A DNA stretch of 64,000 nt, taken from the NCBI GenBank assembly GCA_040414485.1, contig JBEDUK010000110.1, positions 1 to 64,000 of the forward strand. The letters are read 5' to 3'. Below are positions 25,908 through 34,613 of this stretch, piece after piece (positions within the stretch are counted from its first letter, which is position 1; each line of letters starts with the position of its first letter). The stretch comes from JBEDUK01 sp040414485. GTDB lineage: Bacteria > Actinomycetota > UBA4738. Under the pieces are notes generated by a model, which saw nothing but the letters and a program-made list of their open reading frames with translations, did no database searches and was not told where the DNA came from. Position numbers and translations under genes: made by a program.

Positions 25908-26348
25908 ATGATCGAGATCACGGCCACCGTTCGCGACGAGATGGTGGAACACGCGCTCCGCGGGTTCCCCAACGAGGCGTGCGGCCTGCTGTCCGGTATC
26001 TGGGCCAGTGGCAACGTGGACCGGGCGTCCAATGAGGTTCCGGCAGCGTTCGCGGAGCAGTTCCACCCGATGACGAACGCGGACGCGAGCCCCGTCACCT
26101 ACCGGCTCGACGCGCGCGAGCAGCTGAAGGTCACCGACGAGATCGAAGACGCCGGCCGCGAACTGGTCGGCATCGTCCATTCGCACACCCACTCGGAGGC
26201 CTACCCGTCGGAGACCGACCGGCAGCAGGCCTTCTATCCCGACGCGCATTACCTGCTGGTGTCGCTCCTCGACCGCGCGAATCCCGTCATGCGCGGCTAC
26301 AGCATCCGCGACGGCGTCATCGAGGAGCAGGAGGTGAGGCTCACATGA
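25908..26348 (+). CDS. mec: Mec-like JAMM/MPN+ metalloprotease of the sulfur-carrier pathway
   Basis: A 146-residue JAMM (M67) peptidase. Metal and catalytic residues are all visible: Glu23 in NEACGL, and HSH (91-93) followed ten residues later by Asp104. The mycobacterial homolog Mec removes cysteine from the C-terminus of the CysO-cysteine adduct. It heads a three-gene unit with moeB and cysO; its stop overlaps the moeB ATG by four bases. A TAGGAT hexamer (25885-25890) lies 17 bases upstream of the ATG and could be the -10 element. Confidence 0.9.
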   Translation: MIEITATVRDEMVEHALRGFPNEACGLLSGIWASGNVDRASNEVPAAFAEQFHPMTNADASPVTYRLDAREQLKVTDEIEDAGRELVGIVHSHTHSEAYPSETDRQQAFYPDAHYLLVSLLDRANPVMRGYSIRDGVIEEQEVRLT

Positions 26349-27220
26349 CCGCCACGGGCACGAACGGCCAGTCGCCCCCCACGTTCACCGAGGACCAGGT
26401 TCTGCGGTATTCGCGGCACATCATCCTGCCCACCATCGGCGGGGCGGGGCAGCGCAAGCTGCTCGACGCGAAGGTGCTCTGTGTGGGCGCCGGCGGGCTC
26501 GGTTCGCCGATCGCCATGTACCTCGCCGCCGCCGGCGTCGGCACGCTCGGCGTCCTGGACTTCGACCGCGTGGATCGAACCAACCTGCAGCGTCAGATCC
26601 TGCACGACGACGACGACGTCGGAAGGCCGAAAGTCGAGTCCGCGGTGGAGCGCCTCCGGGGCATCAACCCGACGATCGACGTGATCGGGCACGACACCAT
26701 GCTCACCAGCGAGAACGCGTTCGAGATCATGGAGCCCTACGACGTCGTGATCGACGGGACGGACAACTTCCCAGTCCGATACCTCGTCAACGACGCGTGC
26801 CAACTGCTCGGAAAGCCGCTCGTGTACGGCTCGATCTACCAGTTCGAAGGCCAGGCGTCGGTCTTCCTGCCCGGGCCGGAGACGCCCTGTTACCGGTGCC
26901 TGTTCCCCCAGCCGCCGCCGCCCGGAGCGGTCCCGTCCTGCAGCGAGGCGGGTGTGTTCGGCGTGCTGCCCGGCGTGGTCGGATCGATCCAGGCCGTCGA
27001 GGCGATCAAGCTGATCACGGGCGTCGGCGAGCCGCTTGTGGGGCGCCTGCTGCTGTTCGACGCGCTGGACATGGACTTCACCAGCGTTCGGCTCCGCTGG
27101 GACCCGGAGTGCCCGGTGTGCGGCAAGCACCCGACGGTCACCGAACTGATCGACTACGACTTCTTCTGCGGGCTCCCGTCGGCGACGGGCGCCTCCGGTC
27201 ATGCGAGCGAGGAGGCCTAG
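26345..27220 (+). CDS. moeB: MoeB/ThiF-family adenylyltransferase for the sulfur carrier
   Basis: A 291-residue E1-like enzyme. The nucleotide loop is CVGAGGLGSP near residue 47, with DFDRVDRTNLQRQ following; DGTDNFPVRYLVND is the next hallmark. Zinc is held by CYRC (about 182-185) and CPVC (about 256-259). It should adenylate the C-terminal glycine of CysO. Unlike mycobacterial MoeZ it has no C-terminal rhodanese domain, so the sulfur donor to CysO must be another protein. It is coupled to mec by a 4-base overlap and ends 7 bases before cysO. Confidence 0.9.
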   Translation: MTATGTNGQSPPTFTEDQVLRYSRHIILPTIGGAGQRKLLDAKVLCVGAGGLGSPIAMYLAAAGVGTLGVLDFDRVDRTNLQRQILHDDDDVGRPKVESAVERLRGINPTIDVIGHDTMLTSENAFEIMEPYDVVIDGTDNFPVRYLVNDACQLLGKPLVYGSIYQFEGQASVFLPGPETPCYRCLFPQPPPPGAVPSCSEAGVFGVLPGVVGSIQAVEAIKLITGVGEPLVGRLLLFDALDMDFTSVRLRWDPECPVCGKHPTVTELIDYDFFCGLPSATGASGHASEEA

Positions 27221-27227
27221 ACACCCG

Positions 27228-27503
27228 ATGGTGAGAGTGAAGGTGCCCACCATGATGCGCTCCCGCGTCGGCGGGCGGCCCGTGCTGGACGGGCAGGGCT
27301 CGACGCTCCGCGAGGTGCTCGAGGGCCTCGAACAGCGCTACCCGGGATTCACCAGCACGATCGTCACCGACTCCGGCGGCCTGCACCGGTTCGTGAACCT
27401 CTACGTCAACGACGAGGACGTTCGATACCTCGGGTCGCTCGAGACGCAGGTCGAAGACGGCGACACCGTGGCCATCCTCCCCGCCGTCGCCGGCGGCTGC
27501 TAG
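27228..27503 (+). CDS. cysO: CysO-like sulfur carrier protein with an encoded C-terminal Cys
   Basis: A 91-residue ubiquitin-fold carrier, close in pattern to mycobacterial CysO: GLHRFVNLYVNDEDVRYLG and VEDGDTVAILPAVAGG. In CysO the terminal Gly-Gly is the thiocarboxylate site. Here the frame reads Gly-Gly-Cys before TAG (27501-27503), so one extra cysteine follows the diglycine. The last residue must be removed before activation, and the Mec protease two genes upstream is the obvious candidate. GGAGG (27211-27215) precedes the ATG. The usual partner cysM is 16 kb away at 43631. Confidence 0.9.
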   Translation: MVRVKVPTMMRSRVGGRPVLDGQGSTLREVLEGLEQRYPGFTSTIVTDSGGLHRFVNLYVNDEDVRYLGSLETQVEDGDTVAILPAVAGGC

Positions 27504-27518
27504 CGCCGCGGTCGTCGG

Positions 27519-29147
27519 CTACGGTTCGAACGAGCGGTAGTAGTCGCAGCCGGACGCGTTCGCGCGCAGCGCCTTGCCGTCGACGACCGCATCGAACCTG
27601 AGGCGCTCGGGGAGCGCGGGATCCTCCAGCGCGAACGTCGTGTCGTCCACCTGCGCCAGCGGCACCTCCATCCCCGACCGGTCGCACAGGATGAGCTTGC
27701 CGGACCGCTGGATCACCCGGAACGTCGGCGTCCAGGGGTTGTAGGACTCGTATCGACCTTCGAACGCCAGCCAGGCGGCCTCGTTGATGTCTTCGGGCGG
27801 CGCGGCGTCGCCGCGAACGAACCGCCGCGACCCATGGCTCACCGCGGTGACCCGTCCGACGTCGTCGCGTTCGAAGATCACCGCGTGGGTGTCGAGGCCC
27901 GGGTTCGGCACGACCAGCCGAAGTCGCGACGCGCCCGGGGTGGGAAAGGCGTCGAGCGGTTCGCCGCCGTCGATGGCGACGGCCAGGCCGTCGCCTCGCG
28001 CGGTCACCTCCAGGTGCGAACCGTCGCTCGCCACGTATTTCCCGACATACGTGTCCCGGTCGGCCACGCTGGTCAGCGACGGCGCGGGTCGCGGGTCCGG
28101 CAGCGGCACCCCGGCGCGCGCCGCGCGGATCACTGCGACCGCGTAGCGCCCCAGGTCGGTGATGAAGCTTCCCCAGTCCACCCCGTTGATCAGCACCACG
28201 GCGCCGATCCCAGCGTCCACGTCCGAATCCAAGGACGACTCGTATCCGACCATGCTGCCGCCGTGGCCGAGCCACGTCACACCGTCGACCTCACCGGTTG
28301 CCAGCCCGTAGCCGTACCATTCGTCATCCCGCTTTACCATTCGGCCGGACATGAGCGCGAAGCTCTCCTCCGAGAGCACACGGCCGTTCGGCGCGTCGCC
28401 GCGGTTCATCAGCATCCGGAGGTATGCCGCCATGTCGCGCGCCGGTGCGGCGACGCTCCCGTCGGCCGTGGCGGTCTCCAACCACACCGCGGGCACCATC
28501 GGGCCGGAGGGCAGCGCGGGCCTGTCGTCCGGCCATGGTCCGTATCCGGTGGCCAGACGGTCGCGCATCCCGGTGCGGATCACCGGCTCGCTGTCGGGCA
28601 TGCCCACGCGGTCCAGAACGCGCTCGCGCAGGATCTGCCGGTACGGTCGTGCCTCGACCGCCTCGAGCACGGCTCCGATCACGCGATAGCCGACGTTCGA
28701 ATACCAGAACACGGATCCCGGCGAGACCGTCACCTCCGTCGATCGCAGCGCCCAGACGTCGAAGAGCGAGTTCGAGCTGCTGTCGCCGCCGCGCGTGATG
28801 CCCGCCGTGTGGGTAAGCAGATGGTGCAGCGTGATGGGCTCGTCGAACGCCGATCGAACCTCGAACCAGGGGAGATAGGCTGAGACGGGAGCATGCAGGT
28901 CGAGCCGGCCCTCCTCGACCAGTTGCATCACGCAGCAGGCCGTGAACGACTTACCGATGGAGCCGATCTCGAACATCGTCTCGGATGCGACCGGACGTCC
29001 CGCGCCGACGTCCGCGTGGCCGTACGTCCGCTCCAGCAGCAGCCCGTCGCGATCGGTGACCGCAAGCGCGAGGCCCGGCACCGAGTACACCGAACGGATG
29101 CCGTCGACCGCGGCGTCCAGTCGCTCGCAGACCGCGTCCATGTTCAC
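27519..29147 (-). CDS. Serine hydrolase, beta-lactamase class C / esterase family
   Basis: A 542-residue protein of the beta-lactamase-related serine hydrolase family. The nucleophile motif SxxK is GSIGKSFTACCV (Ser near residue 61), the Tyr motif is FWYSNVGY, and the third motif is LGHGGSMVGY. A C-terminal region of about 180 beta-rich residues follows the hydrolase fold. No signal peptide is seen, so it is probably cytoplasmic or exported by another route. Family members are esterases, peptidases or amidases. The GTG at 29147 sits 6 bases after TACTCT, and ATG 29141 is the alternative. Confidence 0.85.
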   Translation of the reverse strand: MNMDAVCERLDAAVDGIRSVYSVPGLALAVTDRDGLLLERTYGHADVGAGRPVASETMFEIGSIGKSFTACCVMQLVEEGRLDLHAPVSAYLPWFEVRSAFDEPITLHHLLTHTAGITRGGDSSSNSLFDVWALRSTEVTVSPGSVFWYSNVGYRVIGAVLEAVEARPYRQILRERVLDRVGMPDSEPVIRTGMRDRLATGYGPWPDDRPALPSGPMVPAVWLETATADGSVAAPARDMAAYLRMLMNRGDAPNGRVLSEESFALMSGRMVKRDDEWYGYGLATGEVDGVTWLGHGGSMVGYESSLDSDVDAGIGAVVLINGVDWGSFITDLGRYAVAVIRAARAGVPLPDPRPAPSLTSVADRDTYVGKYVASDGSHLEVTARGDGLAVAIDGGEPLDAFPTPGASRLRLVVPNPGLDTHAVIFERDDVGRVTAVSHGSRRFVRGDAAPPEDINEAAWLAFEGRYESYNPWTPTFRVIQRSGKLILCDRSGMEVPLAQVDDTTFALEDPALPERLRFDAVVDGKALRANASGCDYYRSFEP

Positions 29148-29153
29148 GGCCGA

Positions 29154-29159
29154 AGAGTA
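29154..29159 (-). promoter_or_regulatory. -10-like hexamer TACTCT (minus strand), leaderless context
   Basis: Read on the minus strand, TACTCT is followed by 6 bases and the GTG at 29147 of the serine hydrolase. This decides for the GTG over the ATG two codons later. Confidence 0.45.
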
Positions 29160-29297
29160 TGAACGGACGCCGCGATCCGTGGCCGAACGGCCGATGCGAG
29201 GATGGTGTGCAGGTCCTTTCATTGGCCCCAGGGCGGGTCTACGCTTCCGACCCGCGGGGTTAAAGGGGTGCAGCGCGAGGGGCGAGGAGGGATCGAC

Positions 29298-30542
29298 GTG
29301 ACAAGCGTGTCGTCCGCGTTCGAGGCCGTGCAGAGCTTCTACGAGACTGCGGCCGAGCGGCTGAATCTCGAACTGTCCCTCCGCGAGGCGCTTGCCACGC
29401 CGGCCCGCGAGGTCAGCGTGCAGGTCCGGGTGCCCATGGACTTCGGCGGCTTCCGGGTGTTCCGCGGGTGGCGGGTACAGCACAACAACGCGCGCGGGCC
29501 CTTCAAGGGCGGGCTTCGGTTCCACCAGGACGTGTCGCTCGACGAGATCCGGTGCTTCGCCATGCTGATGACCTGGAAGACGGCGCTCATGAACATCCCG
29601 TTCGGGGGCGGCAAGGGCGGCGTGCAGGTCGATCCGAAGGTGCTGTCCGAGCCCGAGCTCGAACGCCTGTCGAGGGCTTTCATGCGCCAGATCGGCGATG
29701 TCATCGGGCCCCAGGTCGACGTGCCGGCGCCCGACGTGAACACCACGCCGCAGATCATGGCCTGGATGGCGGACGAGTACTCCCGGCGCTATGGGCCGAA
29801 CCCCGCGGTCATCACCGGGAAGCCGGTGGTGCTCGGCGGCTCGCATGGCCGCGACGCGGCGACCGGGCGAGGGTCGTTCATCTGCCTGGAGCATCTCGCC
29901 CGCAACCGCCGGTGGCTCCGCGAGGACACGAGCGTCGCCATCGAGGGATTCGGAAACGCGGGCTCGTGGCTCGCCATCATCCTGGAGGAGATGGGCTATC
30001 CGGTCGTCGCGGTCTCCGACAGCAAGGGCGGGGTCTTCAACCCTCGCGGCCTGCATGTGCGGGGCGTCGTGGGCCACAAGAAGAAGACCGGCAGCGTCAC
30101 GGGCTTCGAGGACGCCGAGACGATCGCCGGCGACGACATCTTCGGACTCGACTGCGCGGTGCTGACGCTCGCGGCGCTCGAGGAGTCCGTGCACGTCGGC
30201 AACGCCGAGCAGATCAAGGCGCAGGTGATCCTGGAGACCGCGAACTACCCGGTGACGGCCCAGGCCGACCCGATCCTGGCGGACCGCGGGGTGACGGTCG
30301 TGCCGGACATCCTGGCCTCGGGCGGCGGCGTGGCCGTCTCCTACCTCGAATGGGTGCAGGACCTCCAGCGCGAGGCATGGACGGAGGAGCGGGTCAACGC
30401 CCGCCTGGGCGAGCTCATGGGCGCGGCCACCGACCAGGTGCTGGCGCGGGCCGACACCGAGGCCCTTTCGCTGCGCGATGCGGCATATCTGATCGGCGTC
30501 GAACGCGTCGCCGAGGCAGAGATCGCGCGCGGCTACCGGTAG
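29298..30542 (+). CDS. gdhA: Glu/Leu/Phe/Val family glutamate dehydrogenase
   Basis: A 414-residue NAD(P)-dependent dehydrogenase that interconverts glutamate and 2-oxoglutarate plus ammonia. Substrate-site marks are GPFKGGLRFHQDV and NIPFGGGKGGVQVDP with the catalytic lysines, then PAPDVNT. The nucleotide fold has VAIEGFGNAGSWLA. Length fits the hexameric short form. GTG 29298 is preceded by GGAGGG (29286-29291). Related amino acid dehydrogenases share these motifs, but the substrate-site pattern favours glutamate. It stands alone. Confidence 0.9.
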   Translation: MTSVSSAFEAVQSFYETAAERLNLELSLREALATPAREVSVQVRVPMDFGGFRVFRGWRVQHNNARGPFKGGLRFHQDVSLDEIRCFAMLMTWKTALMNIPFGGGKGGVQVDPKVLSEPELERLSRAFMRQIGDVIGPQVDVPAPDVNTTPQIMAWMADEYSRRYGPNPAVITGKPVVLGGSHGRDAATGRGSFICLEHLARNRRWLREDTSVAIEGFGNAGSWLAIILEEMGYPVVAVSDSKGGVFNPRGLHVRGVVGHKKKTGSVTGFEDAETIAGDDIFGLDCAVLTLAALEESVHVGNAEQIKAQVILETANYPVTAQADPILADRGVTVVPDILASGGGVAVSYLEWVQDLQREAWTEERVNARLGELMGAATDQVLARADTEALSLRDAAYLIGVERVAEAEIARGYR

Positions 30543-30654
30543 CCGTCGGTTCGGATCCGAACACCTCGGCCATCGGTCGGCGACCTCCTGCTACTGTCGA
30601 GCGCGTTTGGGCGATTTCGCCCGGTTCCTGTTCGTTCGAGGGAGGTTCGCACTC

Positions 30655-31878
30655 GTGGAATCGAAGCACGGCTTCGGCGCGCCCCGGCTCAGCCGGGTCG
30701 CGATGGTTGGACTGGGCGCCACACTGGCGCTCTCGCTCGCCGGGCCGGCGGCATCGGCAGGACCGGCTCGCGTATCACAGACGGGGCGGTTCCCGGGGGC
30801 GGACGGCTCGATCGCGTTCAGCGGCTCGAAGGACGGCACGCAGCGGATCTACCTGCGAACGACCGACGGTACGGAGACGGCCATCACGAAGGGCCCCGGC
30901 GACGTCGATCCGTCCTGGAATCCGTTCGGCACGCGGATCGTCTACCAGCACGGGAATCAGATCTACGTCATGAACGCGGACGGGTCGAACAAGAAGAACC
31001 TGACGAACAACGCGGCGTGGAACGATGGTGACCCGGCCTGGTCTCCCGATGGGTCGAAGATCGTCTTCGCGAGCTACGAGAACGGGCCGTTGAACGTCTG
31101 GACCATGAACGCCGACGGCTCGCACCGTACGGCGCTCACCGCCGGTGGGTCCGACACCGACCCGGTCTGGTCGCCGGACGGCTCGAAGATCGCCTTCGCC
31201 AGCCGGCGGGACGGCAACTGGGAGATCTACGTCATGAAGGCGGACGGCTCGAACCAGGTGAACGTCACGAACAACGTGGCCGACGACCGGCACCCGGCGT
31301 GGTCGCCCGACGGTGCGACGATCGTGTTCAGCAGCGCTCGGGCTCACCCGCACTCGGTCGGCGGCGACCTGTGGTTCATGTCGCCGGATGGCTCGAACCT
31401 GGTCCCGTTCGACCATCACCCGGCCGGCTACTCCGACGGCGACTACCCGGCGTTCTCGCCCGACGGCACGCAGGTCGTGTTCGCCGCGAACATCGGCACC
31501 GGTTCGCTCCAACTCTGGACGGCGCCCGTCGGCGGCACGGACACGAGGCTGACGAACGACCCGGGCAACCCCCTGAACGAGATGCCTGACTGGCAGCCGA
31601 TCGTCCCGGCGCCGACGCTCGGGCTCACCCCCTCGTCGGGTCCGGCCGGGAGCACGGTCGAAGTGACCGGCGGCGGCTTCGCCCCGCGCGAGACCGTGAA
31701 GCTCACCTTCGTCCAGGGCAGGAAGAAGACGAAGCTCGGCTCGGCGAAGGCGAACGCCTCGGGTGCCATCGACAAGATGGTGACGATCCCCGGGACCGCC
31801 AAGCAGGGGAAAGCGGCCCTGAAGGCGGCCGGCCTCACCAGCGCGCTCGGCGCGAAGGCCGGGTTCGTCGTCAGTTAA
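30655..31878 (+). CDS. Secreted TolB-like (PD40 repeat) beta-propeller protein
   Basis: A 407-residue exported protein with a signal peptide ending at PAASA near residue 35. Five or six PD40-type repeats follow, each with the pattern P.WSPDGSKI.F.S....N..IYVMNADGSN (for example near residues 120, 165, 205 and 250), giving a TolB-like propeller. The C-terminal 85 residues, starting GLTPSSGPAGSTVEVTGGGF, are an immunoglobulin-like IPT/TIG-type domain. It is probably a cell-surface binding protein. GGAGG (30641-30645) precedes the GTG, and a TACTGT hexamer lies at 30592-30597. Confidence 0.87.
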   Translation: MESKHGFGAPRLSRVAMVGLGATLALSLAGPAASAGPARVSQTGRFPGADGSIAFSGSKDGTQRIYLRTTDGTETAITKGPGDVDPSWNPFGTRIVYQHGNQIYVMNADGSNKKNLTNNAAWNDGDPAWSPDGSKIVFASYENGPLNVWTMNADGSHRTALTAGGSDTDPVWSPDGSKIAFASRRDGNWEIYVMKADGSNQVNVTNNVADDRHPAWSPDGATIVFSSARAHPHSVGGDLWFMSPDGSNLVPFDHHPAGYSDGDYPAFSPDGTQVVFAANIGTGSLQLWTAPVGGTDTRLTNDPGNPLNEMPDWQPIVPAPTLGLTPSSGPAGSTVEVTGGGFAPRETVKLTFVQGRKKTKLGSAKANASGAIDKMVTIPGTAKQGKAALKAAGLTSALGAKAGFVVS

Positions 31879-31890
31879 CGAAGGTCCCGG

Positions 31891-31928
31891 TGGGACAGGG
31901 CCGCCCGGCCTGTGGCGGCCCTGTCCCA
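31891..31928 (+). terminator. 15-bp perfect hairpin after the secreted propeller gene
   Basis: TGGGACAGGGCCGCC (31891-31905) pairs with GGCGGCCCTGTCCCA (31914-31928) around an 8-base loop, 13 bases after the stop codon. The remaining gap to 32118 shows no convincing gene. Confidence 0.8.
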
Positions 31929-32118
31929 TCTGGGATAGAGTCACATTCACGAAAGGGACCGAAGGTGGCACCCACGCCCGGTCGGTCGCGGGAGACCGGA
32001 TCCCTTCTGGGGATCGTGAATCGGGACGCTCTGGTCACCACCTCCGGTCCCTTCGTTCGTGTCCGGGGGCCCGGTCGTGGCGCCGCCGGTGCCGGCCGTC
32101 GCGGATGAGGGGTGACCG

Positions 32119-32610
32119 ATGGATCTTTCGAACCTGACCGCCGTCCCCGTGGAAGCCCCCGAGGACGTCAACGTCATCCTCGGGCAGTCGCACTTCATCA
32201 AGACGGTCGAGGATCTGCACGAGGCGCTGGTCGGGGGCGTGCCGGGCGTCCGGTTCGGCATCGCGTTCAACGAGGCGAGCGGGCCCCGACTGGTCCGCTG
32301 GTCCGGCAACGACGACGAGCTCTGCGCGCTGGCTCGCGACGCGGCGGACGCGATCGGCGCCGGCCATCTGTTCGTGGTGATGATGCGCGCCGGGTTCCCG
32401 ATCAACGTCCTGAACGCCGTGAAGATGGTGCCCGAGGTCTGCCGGGTCTTCGCCGCGACCGCGAACCCGCTGCAGGTGATCGTCGCCGAAACGGACCAGG
32501 GGCGAGGCGTCCTGGGCGTGATCGACGGCAGTGGCCCGCTCGGCGTCGAAGACGAACAGCAGATCGCGGAGCGCAAGGCGCTCCTGCGGACGCTCGGCTA
32601 CAAGCTCTGA
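32119..32610 (+). CDS. Adenosine-specific kinase family protein (COG1839)
   Basis: A 163-residue protein matching the adenosine-specific kinase family found mainly in archaea and some bacteria. Marks are NVILGQSHFIKTVEDLHEAL near the N-terminus, GIAFNEASGPRLVRWSGND, HLFVVMMRAGFPINVLNAVKMVPEVCR and GVLGVIDGSGPLGVE. The name comes from structural and binding work on homologs; the biological role is not settled. A GAGGGGTG site precedes the ATG. The last 13 bases overlap the 3' end of the oppositely oriented next gene. Confidence 0.87.
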   Translation: MDLSNLTAVPVEAPEDVNVILGQSHFIKTVEDLHEALVGGVPGVRFGIAFNEASGPRLVRWSGNDDELCALARDAADAIGAGHLFVVMMRAGFPINVLNAVKMVPEVCRVFAATANPLQVIVAETDQGRGVLGVIDGSGPLGVEDEQQIAERKALLRTLGYKL

Positions 32611-33194
32611 ACCCTGGCGGACGCCGGGTCTGCCTCGGGTCGCGGTCCCCACACCTGGCGAAGGACGTCCAGGTCCCGCAGGATCGGCAGGCGGTACCGC
32701 GAGGCGACGGCTCCGACGCGGCCGTCGTCGGCGCGCAGGTGCTCCGGCGAGACGTACAGGGCGATCGGCCGGCCGGACGCCGCCCGCCACCCGCGCGCGT
32801 CGAGCGCGTACGGACCGGCGCCCTCGACCGCGCCGAACAGCAACCCGCCGGCGCCACTCTCCGACGCGGGCATCCGTCCGGTCGGCACATGTGCGTCGAA
32901 GGACTCGTTCATGCCGCGGATGCCGCAGAGGCAGAACGCGCCCGGCACGCCCGTGGGGTGCAGCCTGCGCCATCGCCAGCGAAGGAACCGCGGGTAGATC
33001 TCGCACTCGGCTTGCGTCCACTCGGTCGTCCACCGGGTGCCGGGGAAGGTCTCGAGCCAGCCGTCCGGCGTGGCGCGCCACCAGGTGAACCCTCGTCGGG
33101 GGGACGGAGCGATGCGGTCGACGGGCGCACGCGCCGGGGCGACACGAATGACCGGTGCCACCGCACGTTCGCTCGAGGGGATCGTGAGTTCCAT
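32598..33194 (-). CDS. Hypothetical protein, possible Cys-rich site
   Basis: A 198-residue soluble protein I do not recognise. An aromatic-rich N-terminal half (GFTWWRATPDGWLETFPG, FLRWRWRRLHPTG) is followed by AFCLCGIRGMNESFDAH, a CxC motif, and a beta-rich stretch (GGLLFGAVEGAGPYALDARGWRA) ending in RYRLPILRDLDVLRQVWG. It has no signal peptide or membrane segment. It is convergent with the adenosine-kinase-like gene and divergent from the sugar dehydrogenase. Confidence 0.65.
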   Translation of the reverse strand: MELTIPSSERAVAPVIRVAPARAPVDRIAPSPRRGFTWWRATPDGWLETFPGTRWTTEWTQAECEIYPRFLRWRWRRLHPTGVPGAFCLCGIRGMNESFDAHVPTGRMPASESGAGGLLFGAVEGAGPYALDARGWRAASGRPIALYVSPEHLRADDGRVGAVASRYRLPILRDLDVLRQVWGPRPEADPASARVQSL

Positions 33195-33344
33195 CGATTC
33201 GATCTTCGTGCGGTCCAGCCGTAAGCGTGTGCCCCGGCCGTGGGGATGGTGTTGCGAAGACGTGCCGAGGCGCCGGCGGCCGGAAAATGCGCTGGCCCGG
33301 GCGATCCGGGCAGTCGTTCGTGGCGTTGCTGGTACAAACGAAGC

Positions 33345-34589
33345 ATGGCGATTCGGATGCCGCGACGGCCGCGGTTGCGCTCGGGGCGCGCGATGGCCGT
33401 GCTGCTCCTGGTCTGCGGGCTGGCGGCCGCGTGCGGCGGATCCCCGACCGAGGGGGGTCGCGGAACGGCGTCGGTGACCACCTCACCGAACGGAGGAGGA
33501 ACGGGCCCGGGCAGCACCGGCGGGGCGGGTTCGATCCACCTCAGGGAAATCGCGTCCCTCGATTCACCGGTGGCGATGGCCATCCGCCGCGGCGACCCGA
33601 CGATGTACGTTGCCGAGCAGCCGGGCCGCGTCATCGCCCTCAGCGACGGGACCGTCGACCCGACTCCCGTCCTGGATCTCACGGGCCAGATCACGACCGG
33701 CGGCGAGCGCGGCCTGCTCGGCCTGGCCTTCTCGCCGGACGGCCGGTACCTGTACGTGAACTACACCGATCTCGACGGCAACACGAACGTGGTGGAATTC
33801 GAGATGGACGCCGGCGGGCGGGCGGACATGCGCTCTCGCCGCGAGGTCCTGTTCGTCAAGCAGCCGTTCCCGAACCACAACGGCGGGAATCTCGTGTTCG
33901 GCCCCGACGGAGATCTCTACATCGGGCTGGGCGACGGTGGGTCCAGCGGCGATCCGATGGACAACGGCCAGAACCTGCGCGTCCTGCTTGGAAAGATGCT
34001 GCGGATCGAACCCCGTCTGCCGGACGGGTCGCTCCCGCCGGGTGGCGCGCACTATGCGATCCCACCCGACAACCCGTTCGTCGGGAGGTCCGGCGCCCGG
34101 CCGGAGATCTGGGCGTACGGCCTGCGGAACCCGTGGCGGTACGAGTTCGACCGCGCGACCGGCGACCTGTGGATCGGCGACGTCGGGCAGGGCGCGTACG
34201 AGGAGGTCGACCTCCAGCGGCACGGCTCGCGCGGCGGACAGAACTACGGCTGGAACCTGACCGAAGGCTCACACCTGTACGGGAACGCGACGGCCCCGCC
34301 GCGGAACTGGACGCGGCCGCTGTTCGACTTCAGCCACGACGACGGCAGCTGCGCGGTCATCGGCGGCTTCGTGTACCGGGGATCCGCGATCGCATGGCTG
34401 CGCGGCGCCTATCTCTACACGGACCTCTGCCGGGGCGAACTCCTCGCCGCGCGCGAGGCGGGCGGCCGCGTCACACAGCAGCTCGACCTGGGCCTCCATG
34501 TGGACAGCCCATCGTCGTTCGGCGAGGACGCCGCCGGAGAGCTGTACGTGCTCTCCCTGTCGGGTCCGATGTACCGGCTGGTTCCGTAA
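33345..34589 (+). CDS. Soluble PQQ-type glucose/sorbosone dehydrogenase lipoprotein
   Basis: A 414-residue protein with a lipoprotein signal (AVLLLVCGLAAACGG, lipid Cys near residue 30), a Gly/Thr linker and a six-bladed GSDH propeller. Family marks are LDSPVAMAI, GERGLLGLAFSPDG, NHNGGNLVFGPDGDLYIGLGDGG (catalytic His region), IWAYGLRNPWRYEFDRATGDLWIGDVGQ, and NYGWNLTEGSHLYG. Members oxidise sugars with PQQ, or lack cofactor and act in binding. A TACAAA sequence lies 6 bases before the ATG. No PQQ synthesis genes are nearby. Confidence 0.85.
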   Translation: MAIRMPRRPRLRSGRAMAVLLLVCGLAAACGGSPTEGGRGTASVTTSPNGGGTGPGSTGGAGSIHLREIASLDSPVAMAIRRGDPTMYVAEQPGRVIALSDGTVDPTPVLDLTGQITTGGERGLLGLAFSPDGRYLYVNYTDLDGNTNVVEFEMDAGGRADMRSRREVLFVKQPFPNHNGGNLVFGPDGDLYIGLGDGGSSGDPMDNGQNLRVLLGKMLRIEPRLPDGSLPPGGAHYAIPPDNPFVGRSGARPEIWAYGLRNPWRYEFDRATGDLWIGDVGQGAYEEVDLQRHGSRGGQNYGWNLTEGSHLYGNATAPPRNWTRPLFDFSHDDGSCAVIGGFVYRGSAIAWLRGAYLYTDLCRGELLAAREAGGRVTQQLDLGLHVDSPSSFGEDAAGELYVLSLSGPMYRLVP

Positions 34590-34613
34590 GCGAGAGGCGT
34601 CAGCCCCGCCGGC

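Noticed and set aside
29148..30194. Open minus-strand frame extending the serine hydrolase upstream to 891 residues
   Set aside because: The extension lies antisense to the glutamate dehydrogenase gene, lacks family sequence, and the GTG at 29147 has its own promoter-like hexamer.
31890..32108. 72-codon open frame between the secreted propeller gene and the adenosine-kinase-like gene
   Set aside because: It begins inside the terminator hairpin, has no ribosome-binding site and no recognisable sequence.
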